DNA from: Dehalococcoidia bacterium
Lineage (GTDB): Bacteria > Chloroflexota > Dehalococcoidia > Dehalococcoidales > E44-bin46
NCBI GenBank assembly: GCA_004376105.1
Contig: SOKA01000043.1
Span: forward strand, 1-38,725
DNA: 38,725 nt
Reading direction: 5' to 3'
In this document: positions 1-8,992 of the stretch, one piece after another
How positions within the stretch are numbered: position 1 is the first letter of the stretch
Layout: each line of letters begins with the position of its first letter
The notes under the pieces: model-generated
Databases searched by the model: none
What the model saw: only the letters and a program-made list of their open reading frames with translations
Told to the model about the DNA's origin: nothing
Program-made: the position numbers and the translations under genes

Positions 1-987
1 CTTCAGCCACGGCATCATCTGGCGCAGCTCTTTGCCCACCAGCTCAATGGGGTGTTCGGCATCCAGGCGTTTTAGGGCATTATAGACCGGGCGACCAGCC
101 TGGTTTTCTAAAATCCACTCCTTAGCAAAACTACCATCCTGAATCTCAGCCAAGATTTGCTCCATCTCATCCTTAACCATATCATCAATAATCCGCGGTC
201 CTCGAGTATAATCACCATACTCAGCAGTATCACTAACTGAGTAGCGCATATAAGATAAGCCTCCCTGATATATGAGGTCAACAATAAGCTTGAGCTCGTG
301 GCAGACTTCAAAATAGGCTATCTCTGGCTGATATCCAGCGTCAACCAGCGTCTCAAAGGCAGCCTTCACCAGGGCAGAAACCCCGCCACATAACACTGTC
401 TGCTCACCGAAGAGGTCAGTCTCAGTCTCCTCAGCGAAGGTTGTTTCTATAATGCCGGCTCGGGAGCAACCGATACCCTTGGCATAGGCAAGGGCCACAT
501 TCTTTGCCTTACCTGAAACGTCTTGATGAACCGCCACTATCGCCGGCGGTCCTGCCCCCTCGATATAAAGTTGCCTCAGTATATGACCCGGGCATTTAGG
601 AGCTATCATGTTAACATCAATGTCGGGTGGCGGGATAACCTGTCCATAATGGATATTAAAGCCGTGAGCAAACATAAGGGTATTGCCCGGGGCTAGTCCT
701 TTTTCAATTGATTGATAATAGATGTCTCGATGCAGGTTATCAGGAGCCAGCATTACAATAATATCGGCTTTTTTTGCCACTTCAACCGCCATCAGCACAT
801 CAAAGCCAGCATCCTTAGCATTCTTCCAGCCCTCACTCCCCTCAGCTTCAGCTACTATCACCTGGCAACCACTATCTCTGAGGTTTTGGGCTTGAGCATG
901 TCCCTGACTTCCATAGCCTATAACGCCAATTACCCTCCCCTCAAGCAAAGTTAGGTCGCAATCACTTTCATAATATATCTTAGCCAT
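1..987 (-). CDS. ilvC: ketol-acid reductoisomerase, C-terminus cut by window edge
   Basis: NADPH-dependent isomeroreductase of valine and isoleucine synthesis, acting on the acetolactate made by IlvBN. Translating from the ATG at 987 gives 329 codons with no stop before base 1. The N-terminus reads [17 protein letters not shown], followed by the nucleotide-binding motif [17 protein letters not shown]. Family blocks APKCPGH, CSRAGI and [16 protein letters not shown] follow. The last visible residues, [10 protein letters not shown], are very near the usual C-terminus, so only a few codons are missing. An AAAGGAG ribosome binding site lies about 9 bases upstream. It is downstream of ilvN after a 137-base gap and is probably cotranscribed. 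Identification is secure. Confidence 0.96.
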   Translation of the reverse strand, partial: MAKIYYESDCDLTLLEGRVIGVIGYGSQGHAQAQNLRDSGCQVIVAEAEGSEGWKNAKDAGFDVLMAVEVAKKADIIVMLAPDNLHRDIYYQSIEKGLAPGNTLMFAHGFNIHYGQVIPPPDIDVNMIAPKCPGHILRQLYIEGAGPPAIVAVHQDVSGKAKNVALAYAKGIGCSRAGIIETTFAEETETDLFGEQTVLCGGVSALVKAAFETLVDAGYQPEIAYFEVCHELKLIVDLIYQGGLSYMRYSVSDTAEYGDYTRGPRIIDDMVKDEMEQILAEIQDGSFAKEWILENQAGRPVYNALKRLDAEHPIELVGKELRQMMPWLK

Positions 988-1124
988 AATTTATCATCTC
1001 CTTTATTTTAATTTATTAACGCTAACTAGTGCTCTGAAGTAAGGGAAGATGGAGAAATACAGGTTTTAGAGAGGATTTTCACCTTAATTTTAAGCCCTTT
1101 CAAGCTTCCCCCGATAAATGAGCT

Positions 1125-1670
1125 TTAAGTTTTTTGCCTTTTGGCCTGAGCTTTGGATGACCTTTTTCCCACTGGTAGCCGCCCTGGACTTCCCCTGGTC
1201 ATAGCTATACGGCCAGTCCTAGTCATTTCCTTAATACCAAAACCACGAAGCAAATTAAATAAAGAATTAATTTTCTCCTCATCACCGGTAACCTCAATTA
1301 TTACCGAATCAGAGGCGACATCTACTATGTTTGCCCTAAATACATCCACAATCTGAATAATCTCGCTTCGGGTAGAGGCAGTGGCCCCTACCTTAATCAA
1401 GGCTAATTCCCGAGCCACTGTGTCATCTGCGGTAATATCAGACACCTTGACCACATTTATAATCTTATCCAACTGCTTTCTAACCTGCTCCACCATCGTG
1501 GTTGACCCATCAATTACAATAGTCATGCGCGCTAGATGAGGCAGTTCACTACGCCCCACAACAATACTCTCAATATTGAAGCCACGCCTTCGGAAAAGGC
1601 TTGCCATCCGGGTAAGCACCCCTGGCTTATCCTCTACCAAAGCAACTAAGGTGTGCTTTGTCGTGGTCAT
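1125..1670 (-). CDS. ilvN: acetolactate synthase small (regulatory) subunit
   Basis: Regulatory subunit that binds valine and activates IlvB. The 181 residues begin with an ACT domain (about 5-80; KHTLVALVEDKPGVLTRMAS, FNIESIVVGRSE) and continue with the ALS_ss C-terminal domain (about 85-165; ELALIKV, FRANIVDVASDSVIIEVTG). The basic tail after about 165 (KRSSKAQAKRQKT) extends slightly past the usual IlvN/IlvH end. The start codon overlaps the ilvB stop by 4 bases, which implies translational coupling and equal expression of the two subunits. Some genomes call this gene ilvH. Confidence 0.95.
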   Translation of the reverse strand: MTTTKHTLVALVEDKPGVLTRMASLFRRRGFNIESIVVGRSELPHLARMTIVIDGSTTMVEQVRKQLDKIINVVKVSDITADDTVARELALIKVGATASTRSEIIQIVDVFRANIVDVASDSVIIEVTGDEEKINSLFNLLRGFGIKEMTRTGRIAMTRGSPGRLPVGKRSSKAQAKRQKT

Positions 1671-3355
1671 ACTGCTACCTCTTTCCCAGGTTCTTCAATA
1701 ATCTCAGCTAAAGCCGCCCCCGGCGGCACCATAGGATAAACATTCTCCTCTGGTTCTACCATAAAATCAATTAGGAAAGGACCTTGTTCCTCCATGGCTT
1801 GCTCAATAGCTGAAACTACTTCCTCCTTACGTTTAACCCTCAGCCCAGGAATTCCATACGCCTCAGCCACCTTTACAAAGTCTGGGCCAGCTAGTGGTGT
1901 AGCTACATATCGCCGTTTATAAAAGAGTTGCTGCCATTGCCTCACCATTCCCAGATAACCATTATTGATAATAGCTATCTTAACCGCCACTTTTTCTTGA
2001 ACTATAGTGGCTAGCTCCTGAATAGTCATCTGGAAACCCCCATCACCAGCAATACACCAAACAATATTATCAGGACAGCCTATCTTAGCCCCCATAGCCG
2101 CTGGAAGCTCAAACCCCATAGCCCCCAAACCTCCTGATGATATCAGGCTATTTGGCTTATTATACCAATAGTGCTGAGCTGCCCACATCTGGTTCTGCCC
2201 TACTCCAGTAACAATTATTGCCTCGCCCTGCGTTACCTCATATATCTTGCGAATGACAAACTGAGGCGGAAGCCCTTCACTGTCTCTAACAAATGTTAAC
2301 GGGTGTTCCTTTCGCCAATCATCAAGCTGCTGAAACCAATCAATATGCTCAGTAGAGATAATTAGTTTATTTAATGCGTTTAGAACAAGCTTCACATCAC
2401 CAACTATAGGCACATCTACACGCATATTTTTACCGATTTCGGCTGGGTCTATATCAATATGAACGATGCTGGCGTGAGGAGCAAAGGCACTCACCTTACA
2501 CGTAGCCCTATCACCAAACCTCATCCCAACAGCAATAATGAGGTCAGCCGCCTCAACCGCCATATTAGCATAAGCTGTACCGTGCATACCCAACATACCA
2601 AAACTTAGAATATGGCTCTCAGGAAAACAACTAATGCCTAATAAAGTAGTAACCACCGGTATTTGTGCTGTCTCAGCTAGCTGCTTAAGCTCAGCATAGG
2701 CTCCGGAGATAATTACCCCCCTACCAGCAATAATAAGAGGTCGCTGAGCCTCATTTATAAGCTTGGCTGCCTTCTTAATCTGCGTCGGGTGCCCCTGAAG
2801 TGTTGGCTTAGAACTAGGTAAATCCACTTTGCTCGGGTAGTGAAACTCCGCCTGCTCTATAAAAACATCTCGTGGTATATCAATAAGTACTGGACTCGGC
2901 CGACCATTCCTAGCTAGATAAAAAGCCTCCTTAACTACTTTAGCCAGGGAACCCACTTCGAGAACAAGATAGTTATGCTTGGTAATAGGCAAAGTAATAC
3001 CGGTAATATCTACCTCCTGGAAAGCATCTTTGCCAATAAGGGATCTGACTACCTGACCGGTTATAGCTACCACGGGGACTGAATCAAGGTGAGCATTGGC
3101 AATACCAGTTACTAGGTTGGTGGCTCCCGGACCAGAGGTAGCCATACATACCCCTACCTTTCCTGTGGCTCTGGCATAGCCATCAGCAGCGTGAGCAGCC
3201 CCCTGCTCATGACGCACTAGAATGTGGCGAAGCTGAGGATATTGAGGTAAAGTATCATATAGGGGTATGACAGCCCCCCCAGGGAGACCAAAGATAACCT
3301 CTACCCCCTCTTTTACCAAGCTCTCACATAGAATCTGGGCACCTGTCATCTTCAT
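1667..3355 (-). CDS. ilvB: acetolactate synthase large (catalytic) subunit
   Basis: ThDP-dependent enzyme that condenses pyruvate with pyruvate or 2-oxobutyrate, the first common step of branched-chain amino acid synthesis. It has 562 residues, normal for the family. The N-terminal pyrimidine-binding domain carries the catalytic glutamate in RHEQGAAHAADGYARATG. The middle domain binds FAD. The C-terminal domain holds the ThDP/Mg motif GDGGFQM followed by NNGYLGMVRQWQ. A possible ribosome binding site, GAGGACAAGG, precedes the ATG. It lies downstream of ilvD and a small ORF and overlaps ilvN, so D-B-N-C form one operon-like unit. Confidence 0.97.
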   Translation of the reverse strand: MKMTGAQILCESLVKEGVEVIFGLPGGAVIPLYDTLPQYPQLRHILVRHEQGAAHAADGYARATGKVGVCMATSGPGATNLVTGIANAHLDSVPVVAITGQVVRSLIGKDAFQEVDITGITLPITKHNYLVLEVGSLAKVVKEAFYLARNGRPSPVLIDIPRDVFIEQAEFHYPSKVDLPSSKPTLQGHPTQIKKAAKLINEAQRPLIIAGRGVIISGAYAELKQLAETAQIPVVTTLLGISCFPESHILSFGMLGMHGTAYANMAVEAADLIIAVGMRFGDRATCKVSAFAPHASIVHIDIDPAEIGKNMRVDVPIVGDVKLVLNALNKLIISTEHIDWFQQLDDWRKEHPLTFVRDSEGLPPQFVIRKIYEVTQGEAIIVTGVGQNQMWAAQHYWYNKPNSLISSGGLGAMGFELPAAMGAKIGCPDNIVWCIAGDGGFQMTIQELATIVQEKVAVKIAIINNGYLGMVRQWQQLFYKRRYVATPLAGPDFVKVAEAYGIPGLRVKRKEEVVSAIEQAMEEQGPFLIDFMVEPEENVYPMVPPGAALAEIIEEPGKEVAV

Positions 3356-3373
3356 AATAGCCTTGTCCTCTTT

Positions 3374-3481
3374 TTAAGACCTTCGTCGAGCTTTATTTCC
3401 GCACCTGTTCACACGGACGTGTCCTTTTTTATCAACCACCAGCCCTGCTTCTCTCAATTTTTCTTTTCCCTCTTCACTCAT
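3374..3481 (-). CDS. possible small ORF between ilvD and ilvB
   Basis: A 35-codon open frame starts with ATG at 3481, begins MSEEGKEKLREAGL and ends GNKARRRS. It is rich in Lys, Arg and Glu and contains one Cys. It starts 49 bases after the ilvD stop and ends 18 bases before the ilvB ATG, filling an otherwise unexplained gap. The ribosome binding site is poor: GGAG is too far upstream and AAGG too close to the ATG. I know of no family it belongs to. It could be a chance ORF, a coupling peptide for ilvB, or the remnant of a larger gene. The composition looks protein-like, but support is thin. Confidence 0.3.
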   Translation of the reverse strand: MSEEGKEKLREAGLVVDKKGHVRVNRCGNKARRRS

Positions 3482-3530
3482 CCTTGAGATTTAGCCACTC
3501 CTTCTTACCACCTACAGGCAACAGCGGCTG

Positions 3531-5210
3531 TTACCGACCAAACACAGCTCCGGTGCTAGCTGAAGATACCATCTCGGCGTAGCGCCTGAGATAGCCTGTT
3601 TTCACCCTAGGCTCAAACTCAGCTAACTGGGTCAAACGCTCAGATACTTCTTTGTCACTAAGCTCAACCTCAAGCTTATGATTAGGGATATCAATCCTAA
3701 TCATGTCCCCATCACTTAAGGCAGCAATAGGTCCCCGGCTAGCTGCCTCAGGGGAGACATGACCAATAGCCGCACCACGAGTTGCCCCGGAAAAACGCCC
3801 ATCAGTTATAAGGGCTACCTCTCTATCCATACCCATACCGCTCAGAAGTGCGGTAGGGGTGAGCATCTCTCTCATCCCAGGCCCTCCTTTAGGTCCTTCG
3901 TAACGAATAACTACCACATCACCCGACTTTATGCTGCCACCCATAATGGCTGCTGTGGCTTCCTCCTCAGAGTCAAATACCTTAGCTGGACCTCGATGAA
4001 CCATCATTTCAGGAACCACCGCTGCTCTCTTCACCACGGCACCATCCGGCGCCAGGTTACCAAAAAGTATAGCAATGCCCCCTGTAGTTGAGTAAGCATT
4101 GGCAATAGAGTGAATCACTTCTTTATCCACAAACCGGCTGCCAGTGATAATTCCAGCCACCGATTTTCCCGATACTGTTCTTGACTCTAGATTTAATAAT
4201 CCTTCTAGCTCCTTCATCACTGCGACTATGCCACCAGCACTGTCCAAATCCTCAAGGTAATGGTCACCGGCAGGACTCAGCTTACACAGATAAGGAGTGC
4301 GCTTACTTATCTCATTTAACATCGGCAGAGGGAAATCAACCCCTGCCTCGTGAGCTATAGCCATAAGGTGCAAAACTGAATTAGTGCTACCACCTAATGC
4401 CATATCAACAGCAAAGGCATTACGAATGGAATCTTTATTTATAATATCCCGGGGACGAATATCACTAGCTAACAATTCTATAACCTGCCGTCCTGCCTCT
4501 TTAGCTAACTGCATTCGCCTGGCATCAATAGCCGGGATAGTGCCGTTACCTGGTAGTCCCATTCCCAGGGCTTCGGTTAAGCAATTCATAGTATTGGCGG
4601 TGAACATTCCAGCACAGCTACCGCGACCGGGGCAAGCAACCTCCTCCAACTGCTCCAACTCCTCCTGACCCATTTCTCCTTTGACTACCCTACCTACTGC
4701 CTCAAAGACAGAACTGAGATCAACATGCTTAACCCCACTGTTACTACTCAGTCGCCCCGCCAGCATGGGACCACCGCTAATGAAGATAGCCGGTAGGTTC
4801 AGCCTCACCGCTGCCATAAGCATGCCAGGGATTATTTTGTCGCAATTAGGGATAAAGACTAAGCCATCAAAGGCATGAGCCTCAGCTACTATTTCCACCG
4901 AGTCAGCTATTAGTTCTCGGCTGGGCAGACTATATTTCATACCTGGGTGGTTCATAGCAATGCCGTCACATACGGCAATGGTATTAACCTCAAAGGGAAC
5001 ACCCCCTCCACTTCGCACCCCTGCTTTCACTGCCTGGGCAATATCTCGCAGATGTATATGTCCAGGGATGATCTCACTAAAGCTATTAATAATGCCTATA
5101 AAAGGCTTATCCATTTCCGTACTCGCCCAGCCTACAGCGTGTAACAAAGACCGGTGCGGAGCCCGCTCCACGCCCCTCTTAACCACATCGCTTTTCATAC
5201 TTTCGCCCAT
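3531..5210 (-). CDS. ilvD: dihydroxy-acid dehydratase
   Basis: Fe-S dehydratase that converts 2,3-dihydroxy-3-methylvalerate or -isovalerate to the 2-oxo acids, the third step of Ile/Val synthesis. It has 559 residues, full length. Family hallmarks are visible: cluster-ligand regions [30 protein letters not shown] and [19 protein letters not shown], plus the C-terminal [10 protein letters not shown] and GHVSPEAA. The ATG at 5210 has GAGG 7 bases upstream; a second in-frame ATG four codons later is the alternative start. A promoter and a hairpin/T-run lie directly upstream. Confidence 0.96.
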   Translation of the reverse strand: MGESMKSDVVKRGVERAPHRSLLHAVGWASTEMDKPFIGIINSFSEIIPGHIHLRDIAQAVKAGVRSGGGVPFEVNTIAVCDGIAMNHPGMKYSLPSRELIADSVEIVAEAHAFDGLVFIPNCDKIIPGMLMAAVRLNLPAIFISGGPMLAGRLSSNSGVKHVDLSSVFEAVGRVVKGEMGQEELEQLEEVACPGRGSCAGMFTANTMNCLTEALGMGLPGNGTIPAIDARRMQLAKEAGRQVIELLASDIRPRDIINKDSIRNAFAVDMALGGSTNSVLHLMAIAHEAGVDFPLPMLNEISKRTPYLCKLSPAGDHYLEDLDSAGGIVAVMKELEGLLNLESRTVSGKSVAGIITGSRFVDKEVIHSIANAYSTTGGIAILFGNLAPDGAVVKRAAVVPEMMVHRGPAKVFDSEEEATAAIMGGSIKSGDVVVIRYEGPKGGPGMREMLTPTALLSGMGMDREVALITDGRFSGATRGAAIGHVSPEAASRGPIAALSDGDMIRIDIPNHKLEVELSDKEVSERLTQLAEFEPRVKTGYLRRYAEMVSSASTGAVFGR

Positions 5211-5228
5211 TCCCTTACCTCAATAATT

Positions 5229-5251
5229 AAAAACCGCCCCTCTGGGGACGG
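5229..5251 (-). terminator. hairpin with T-run in the ilvD leader, possible attenuator
   Basis: On the minus strand CCG-T-CCCC, loop AGA, GGGG-CGG (5251 to 5234, one bulged base) is followed by five T (5233-5229). This is an intrinsic-terminator shape on a short, 7-bp stem. It lies downstream of the predicted ilvD promoter and upstream of the ilvD start. It would therefore stop both rpiB read-through and transcripts begun at the promoter, unless it is regulated. Confidence 0.5.
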
Positions 5252-5290
5252 ACTAAAACTCTAAAATCCTAGCTTCAACCCCATTGACAA

Positions 5291-5319
5291 AACATAACAT
5301 AGCACTCATTTATTGTCAA
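5291..5319 (-). promoter_or_regulatory. sigma70-type promoter for the ilv operon
   Basis: On the minus strand a perfect -35 box TTGACA (5319-5314) is separated by 17 bases from TATGTT (5296-5291). A second TATGTT overlaps it at 5301-5296. The predicted start is near 5284. It sits in the rpiB-ilvD gap, so ilvD-ilvB-ilvN-ilvC probably begin here. Confidence 0.65.
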
Positions 5320-5335
5320 GCTAACTCCCATATAA

Positions 5336-5770
5336 TTAGCCTTCCATAGCTCTTATCTTATTTAGCCTCGGCAAGTGTCTTCCACCCTCAAACTCGCTGG
5401 TAAGATAAGCCTCAACGATTTCAGGTATTATATCTTGCTCCTGCTCCACCCCCAAACAAAGGATATTGGCATCATTGTGCTGACGAGCTCGGCGAGCGCT
5501 GAAGGCATCACGACATAGAGCAGCTCTTATTCCCTTAACCTTATTAGCTGCCATACTCATACCAATACCAGTATCGCATATCAAAATACCTTGCTCAAAA
5601 TAACCCGTGGTTACCGCTTCAGCTACCTTTTTAGCAATGTCAGGGTAGTCTACCGACTCAGCGGTATAACAGCCAAAGTCCTCATAAGCATACCCCATTT
5701 CAGTAATTAGCTTCATAATAAATTGCTTGAGATTCAGCCCCTTGTGGTCACAGCCAATAGCAATACGCAC
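5336..5770 (-). CDS. rpiB: ribose-5-phosphate isomerase B
   Basis: Interconverts ribose 5-phosphate and ribulose 5-phosphate in the non-oxidative pentose phosphate pathway. Its 144 residues match the RpiB/LacAB family. It begins MRIAIGCDHKGLNLK and has the active-site loop CDTGIGMSMAANKVKGIRAA. The catalytic cysteine of typical RpiB corresponds to this C, and CRDAFSARRARQHNDANILC contributes substrate contacts. It lies 3 bases from tsaC and is probably translated from the same mRNA. Confidence 0.95.
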   Translation of the reverse strand: MRIAIGCDHKGLNLKQFIMKLITEMGYAYEDFGCYTAESVDYPDIAKKVAEAVTTGYFEQGILICDTGIGMSMAANKVKGIRAALCRDAFSARRARQHNDANILCLGVEQEQDIIPEIVEAYLTSEFEGGRHLPRLNKIRAMEG

Positions 5771-5773
5771 TAC

Positions 5774-6418
5774 TCAGCCTCCTTTCCTAAACACAATGCT
5801 CCCGCATACCTGCTTGAGCTCTTTCCTGGCTATAGCACCTTCCCGCAAAACTACAGGCGTTTCCTTGGTTACATCAACTATGGTAGATTCCCTACCACCT
5901 GGGCACCTGCCACCATCAATAACCAAATCTATTTTATCACCAAACTGAGAATAGACCTCGTTAGCAGTCGCTGCACTTGGCTTACCACTCAGATTAGCAC
6001 TTGTGCCGACAATAGGTGCCCCCAGACCTTCAGCCAGGGCAACAGGAATAGGATGAGCCGGAATGCGAATGGCTACAGTTATACCCCCGGCAGTGATAAT
6101 ATCGGGGACTGAGTTAGACTTATGTAAAACTAAAGTCAAGGCACCAGGTAGGAATTTTTTAGCCAAGAGCCAGGCAATTTGCGGCACAGGCTCAGCAACC
6201 TCACTTATCTGTGATGTACGAGCTAGCAACAAAGGGAGCGCTATATTCTGCGGTCGCCCTTTCACTCGATAAACCCGCTCCACTGCCTGTTGATTACTAG
6301 CGCAAGCCCCCAAGCCATAGACGGTATCGGTAGGAAAGGCAACTATCCCCCCTTGCTTAAGAATAGAAATACCCTCCTCAACCTGTTTTTGGATATCCGA
6401 AGGCAGTTTATCTAACAT
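5774..6418 (-). CDS. tsaC: L-threonylcarbamoyladenylate synthase (TsaC/YwlC/Sua5 family)
   Basis: Makes threonylcarbamoyl-AMP from threonine, bicarbonate and ATP for the t6A37 modification of tRNAs that read ANN codons. It has 214 residues, the single-domain form (longer than short TsaC, without the Sua5 C-terminal domain). Motifs visible are GGIVAFPTDTVYGLGA near residue 23, the KGRPQNIALPLLL segment, VAIRIPAHPIP, and TSANLSGKPSA. It is the first gene of the tsaC-rpiB pair, with a candidate promoter just upstream. Confidence 0.93.
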   Translation of the reverse strand: MLDKLPSDIQKQVEEGISILKQGGIVAFPTDTVYGLGACASNQQAVERVYRVKGRPQNIALPLLLARTSQISEVAEPVPQIAWLLAKKFLPGALTLVLHKSNSVPDIITAGGITVAIRIPAHPIPVALAEGLGAPIVGTSANLSGKPSAATANEVYSQFGDKIDLVIDGGRCPGGRESTIVDVTKETPVVLREGAIARKELKQVCGSIVFRKGG

Positions 6419-6426
6419 TACCCTGA

Positions 6427-6657
6427 CTACCTACTAAGGATGGTTTTCCTCTTGACGATAGTATATCACAGTGTTATGTCAGCCCCAAACACCCCAGCGA
6501 CTACATACGGCAACTCGGCGAGGCTTTGAGTTTAGCTTCTCAAGCGCTCATGCTCTTAACGGCTTGTGGCTCACTGAAGGATGAGTTCATTGTTTATTCT
6601 CTGGTTTTTGGTGGGTTACGAGTAAGCGAGCTAAAGCATCTTCGAAGAAGCTGGTAA
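6427..6657 (+). pseudogene. tyrosine recombinase (integrase) remnant
   Basis: The plus-strand frame is open from 6427 to the TAA at 6655 and has no good start; the only in-frame ATG, at 6550, lacks a ribosome binding site. The C-terminal part reads LMLLTACGSLKDEFIVYSL followed by VFGGLRVSELKHLRRSW. This resembles the start of the catalytic domain of XerC/D-like and archaeal-type integrases, where the Arg of GLRVSEL is the first catalytic arginine. The His, second Arg and Tyr motifs are missing. This 321-base gap between tsaC and the molybdoenzyme gene otherwise holds only the tsaC promoter. It is probably a relic of an integrated element. Confidence 0.45.
6460..6488 (-). promoter_or_regulatory. 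candidate promoter for tsaC-rpiB
   Basis: On the minus strand TTGGGG (6488-6483) and TATACT (6465-6460) are separated by exactly 17 bases, 41 bases before the tsaC ATG. The -10 box is good but the -35 matches only TTG, so support is moderate. Confidence 0.4.
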
Positions 6658-6739
6658 ATTAGAGGAGAGGACGATAACCGCCCCTTCAAGGGAGAGGGAT
6701 TTTATACGACATTATGGGGGATACTATAATAACAATATC

Positions 6740-8992
6740 CTATTTTTCCACCCACTTTTCAACCTGGAGCAAAGTAGTGTTGGTGCAGAATGCACCAGCT
6801 GGTGATTTGGCATCCTTGGTCAGTACATTGGCGCAGCCGCCGTGGTCTATCCCTTTTTCATCGGGGTCATACCAAGCACCCTGCGGGATATTCACTACAC
6901 CGGGCATTATCCTTTGTGTAACCTCAGCCGGGAGAACCGTTTGTCCCCGGTCATTATAGACTCGAACCAAGTCCCCGTTAGAGATGCCCCTAGCCTGGGC
7001 ATCAGCAGTATTTATCTGTACGCTTTGAGGAATCAGCTCTCTAAGCCAAGGTATATTGTCAAACTGACTGTGTGCCCGTCTACGAGCATGGGTGGTGACC
7101 AGTTGCAATGGATACTTCTTTGCCAGAGGGTCGTTCCGGCCCTCCCAGACCTCAATATACTTTGGAATGGGTGGAAGCTGAGGGTTATCCCAGTCGGCTA
7201 ACTCTTGAGAATATATTTCGATCTTCCCTGAAGGAGTAGGGAAAGGGTGATTCTCCAAGTCTTCGATTTGTTCCTTAAAAGCCACATAGGGCTCATCAGT
7301 TGGGAACCTATAAAGGGCCTTCTTCTTAAGCGTTTCGTAATCGGAACCTTCTCTGTCCTTGGCAAAGACCTCTCTAAATCCCTCTACTATGCCCTTTAGC
7401 CATTCCTCTTCCGTTTTATCGTTATAATCATCGATACCCATTGCCTTGGCTATTCCGCTGGCTATCTCGAGGTGAGACTTAGATTCATAAAGAGGTTCTA
7501 CAGACTTGTTTACCATACCATACCAGGGAGTAGCCCCACCACTGGTAAAATCATTTCTTTCAAAGTAGGTATTGACCGGGAGCAATATATCGGCATACTT
7601 GGCGGTAACTGTCATAAACTGCTCCTGAACAGCAATAAACTCTAGAGCCTTAAAAGCTTCTATGGCCTTGTTAGTATTTAGAACCTGGTTGACATAGTTA
7701 GTATTTGCCAGATAGAGAAGCTTGTAATCGGCAGGATAGCCACCGGCCTTGCCTTTTAATACGGCATCGGCTATCTGACCAACATTTATTTTTACACTGC
7801 TATTCGCTTTAGAGCCGCGTGCTTTAACGGTATCCCGGCGCGTCGGCCATCCCTCCTCAACCGGATTCCTGGGAGCACCCATCCGCCCCTTGGTGCGGGC
7901 TAGAAAAGGCATCTCCCCACCCCAGTACTCGCCACCCCATGACCTGCCGCCGGAACTTCCCCCGCTGATACCTATATTGCCGGTCATAGCCGATAAGGTA
8001 ATAGCAGCGCGGTGATACTGCTCCCCATAGGCAGTACGCCCCGGCGCGATGCCGGTAATCAAGGCTGCCGGCTTGGTGGTAGCGTATTCTCGGGCTAACC
8101 TTTCGATGGTAGCTGCCTTTGCGCCAGTAATGGCCTCAGCCCAGGCGGGCGTCTTTGGTTTACCGTCGTCAATGCCTAATACATAGTCCCTGAATTTCTC
8201 GAAACCTACGGTATATTTGTCGAGGAATGCTTGGTCCTGGAGGTTTTCTGTAATAATCACATAAGCCATGGCAATAAGCATGGCGGCATCAGTACAGGGG
8301 TAAATAGGTACCCATTCATCAGCGAAGGTGGCTGCGGAATCTGTATACCTTGGGTCGATAGCAATGATTCTGGCGCCTGCTTCCTTAGCCTGGGCCAAAT
8401 AGTATGGAGTATTGCAACGGTGGATTGAAACCGCCGGGTCCCACGCCCACATTATTATCAGTCGGGAGTTGAGAAGGTCGTCCCTGGTACTGTTAGTCAT
8501 ATGCGTTCCGTAGGTAGCGCATTCGGCAAAGACGCCACCCTCGTAGGAAAAAAAGCCCCAAAGTGGAGTATAACCTCCGGCCATGCAGAGTAATCTGTGC
8601 ATTGGTGCCATGGTATGGAGAGTATGTACATCAGCCAGTGAACAGAAATAGATAATAGATGCTGGGCCATAGGTATCTCTGACCCGTATTAGCTCTTTAG
8701 CCACCGTGGAAAACGCTTCGTCCCAGGAGATTCGCTCAAACTTGCCTTCGCCCCTGGCCCCCACCCTCTTCATGGGATACTTGAGGCGGTCTGGAGCATA
8801 CAGCCGCTGTCGGTAAGCACGGCATCTTAGACAAGCCCGGAATTGAGGCTCTTCTCCATCATCAGTTTCGATCCTAATAACTGCACCGTCTTTAACGTGA
8901 ACTCTGAGCAGGCACGCTCCCCCGCAGTGGCTATTACATACAGTGTAGATAACCGTTTCATTATTCTCTGTTTGTTGGTTATTTTCGCTCAT
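6740..8992 (-). CDS. molybdopterin oxidoreductase, DMSO reductase family catalytic subunit
   Basis: A bis-MGD molybdoenzyme of 750 residues; its substrate is unknown. The N-terminal 4Fe-4S ligands are Cys19, Cys23, Cys27 and Cys54 (CNSHCGGAC then FRACLRC). The Mo-ligand region aligns by eye with E. coli DmsA, so Ser149 (GFFSYEGG) is the likely protein ligand. Further family segments are STRDDLLNSRLIIMWAWDP, AIDPRYTDSAATFADEWVPI and the C-terminal MopB domain (QINTADAQARGISNGDLVRV). There is no twin-arginine signal, so it should stay in the cytoplasm. The start overlaps the stop of the upstream Fe-S/flavin partner by 4 bases. MOSC and sulfur-carrier genes nearby fit molybdenum cofactor use. 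It is clearly a member of the superfamily; DMSO reductase activity should not be assumed. Confidence 0.9.
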   Translation of the reverse strand: MSENNQQTENNETVIYTVCNSHCGGACLLRVHVKDGAVIRIETDDGEEPQFRACLRCRAYRQRLYAPDRLKYPMKRVGARGEGKFERISWDEAFSTVAKELIRVRDTYGPASIIYFCSLADVHTLHTMAPMHRLLCMAGGYTPLWGFFSYEGGVFAECATYGTHMTNSTRDDLLNSRLIIMWAWDPAVSIHRCNTPYYLAQAKEAGARIIAIDPRYTDSAATFADEWVPIYPCTDAAMLIAMAYVIITENLQDQAFLDKYTVGFEKFRDYVLGIDDGKPKTPAWAEAITGAKAATIERLAREYATTKPAALITGIAPGRTAYGEQYHRAAITLSAMTGNIGISGGSSGGRSWGGEYWGGEMPFLARTKGRMGAPRNPVEEGWPTRRDTVKARGSKANSSVKINVGQIADAVLKGKAGGYPADYKLLYLANTNYVNQVLNTNKAIEAFKALEFIAVQEQFMTVTAKYADILLPVNTYFERNDFTSGGATPWYGMVNKSVEPLYESKSHLEIASGIAKAMGIDDYNDKTEEEWLKGIVEGFREVFAKDREGSDYETLKKKALYRFPTDEPYVAFKEQIEDLENHPFPTPSGKIEIYSQELADWDNPQLPPIPKYIEVWEGRNDPLAKKYPLQLVTTHARRRAHSQFDNIPWLRELIPQSVQINTADAQARGISNGDLVRVYNDRGQTVLPAEVTQRIMPGVVNIPQGAWYDPDEKGIDHGGCANVLTKDAKSPAGAFCTNTTLLQVEKWVEK

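Noticed and set aside
5211-5335. T-box leader for ilvD
   Set aside because: The predicted transcript leader is only about 75 bases, too short for a T-box, and I see no T-box sequence.
6740-8992. Calling the molybdoenzyme a DMSO reductase
   Set aside because: The superfamily fits, but substrate specificity cannot be read from sequence, and no membrane anchor is present.
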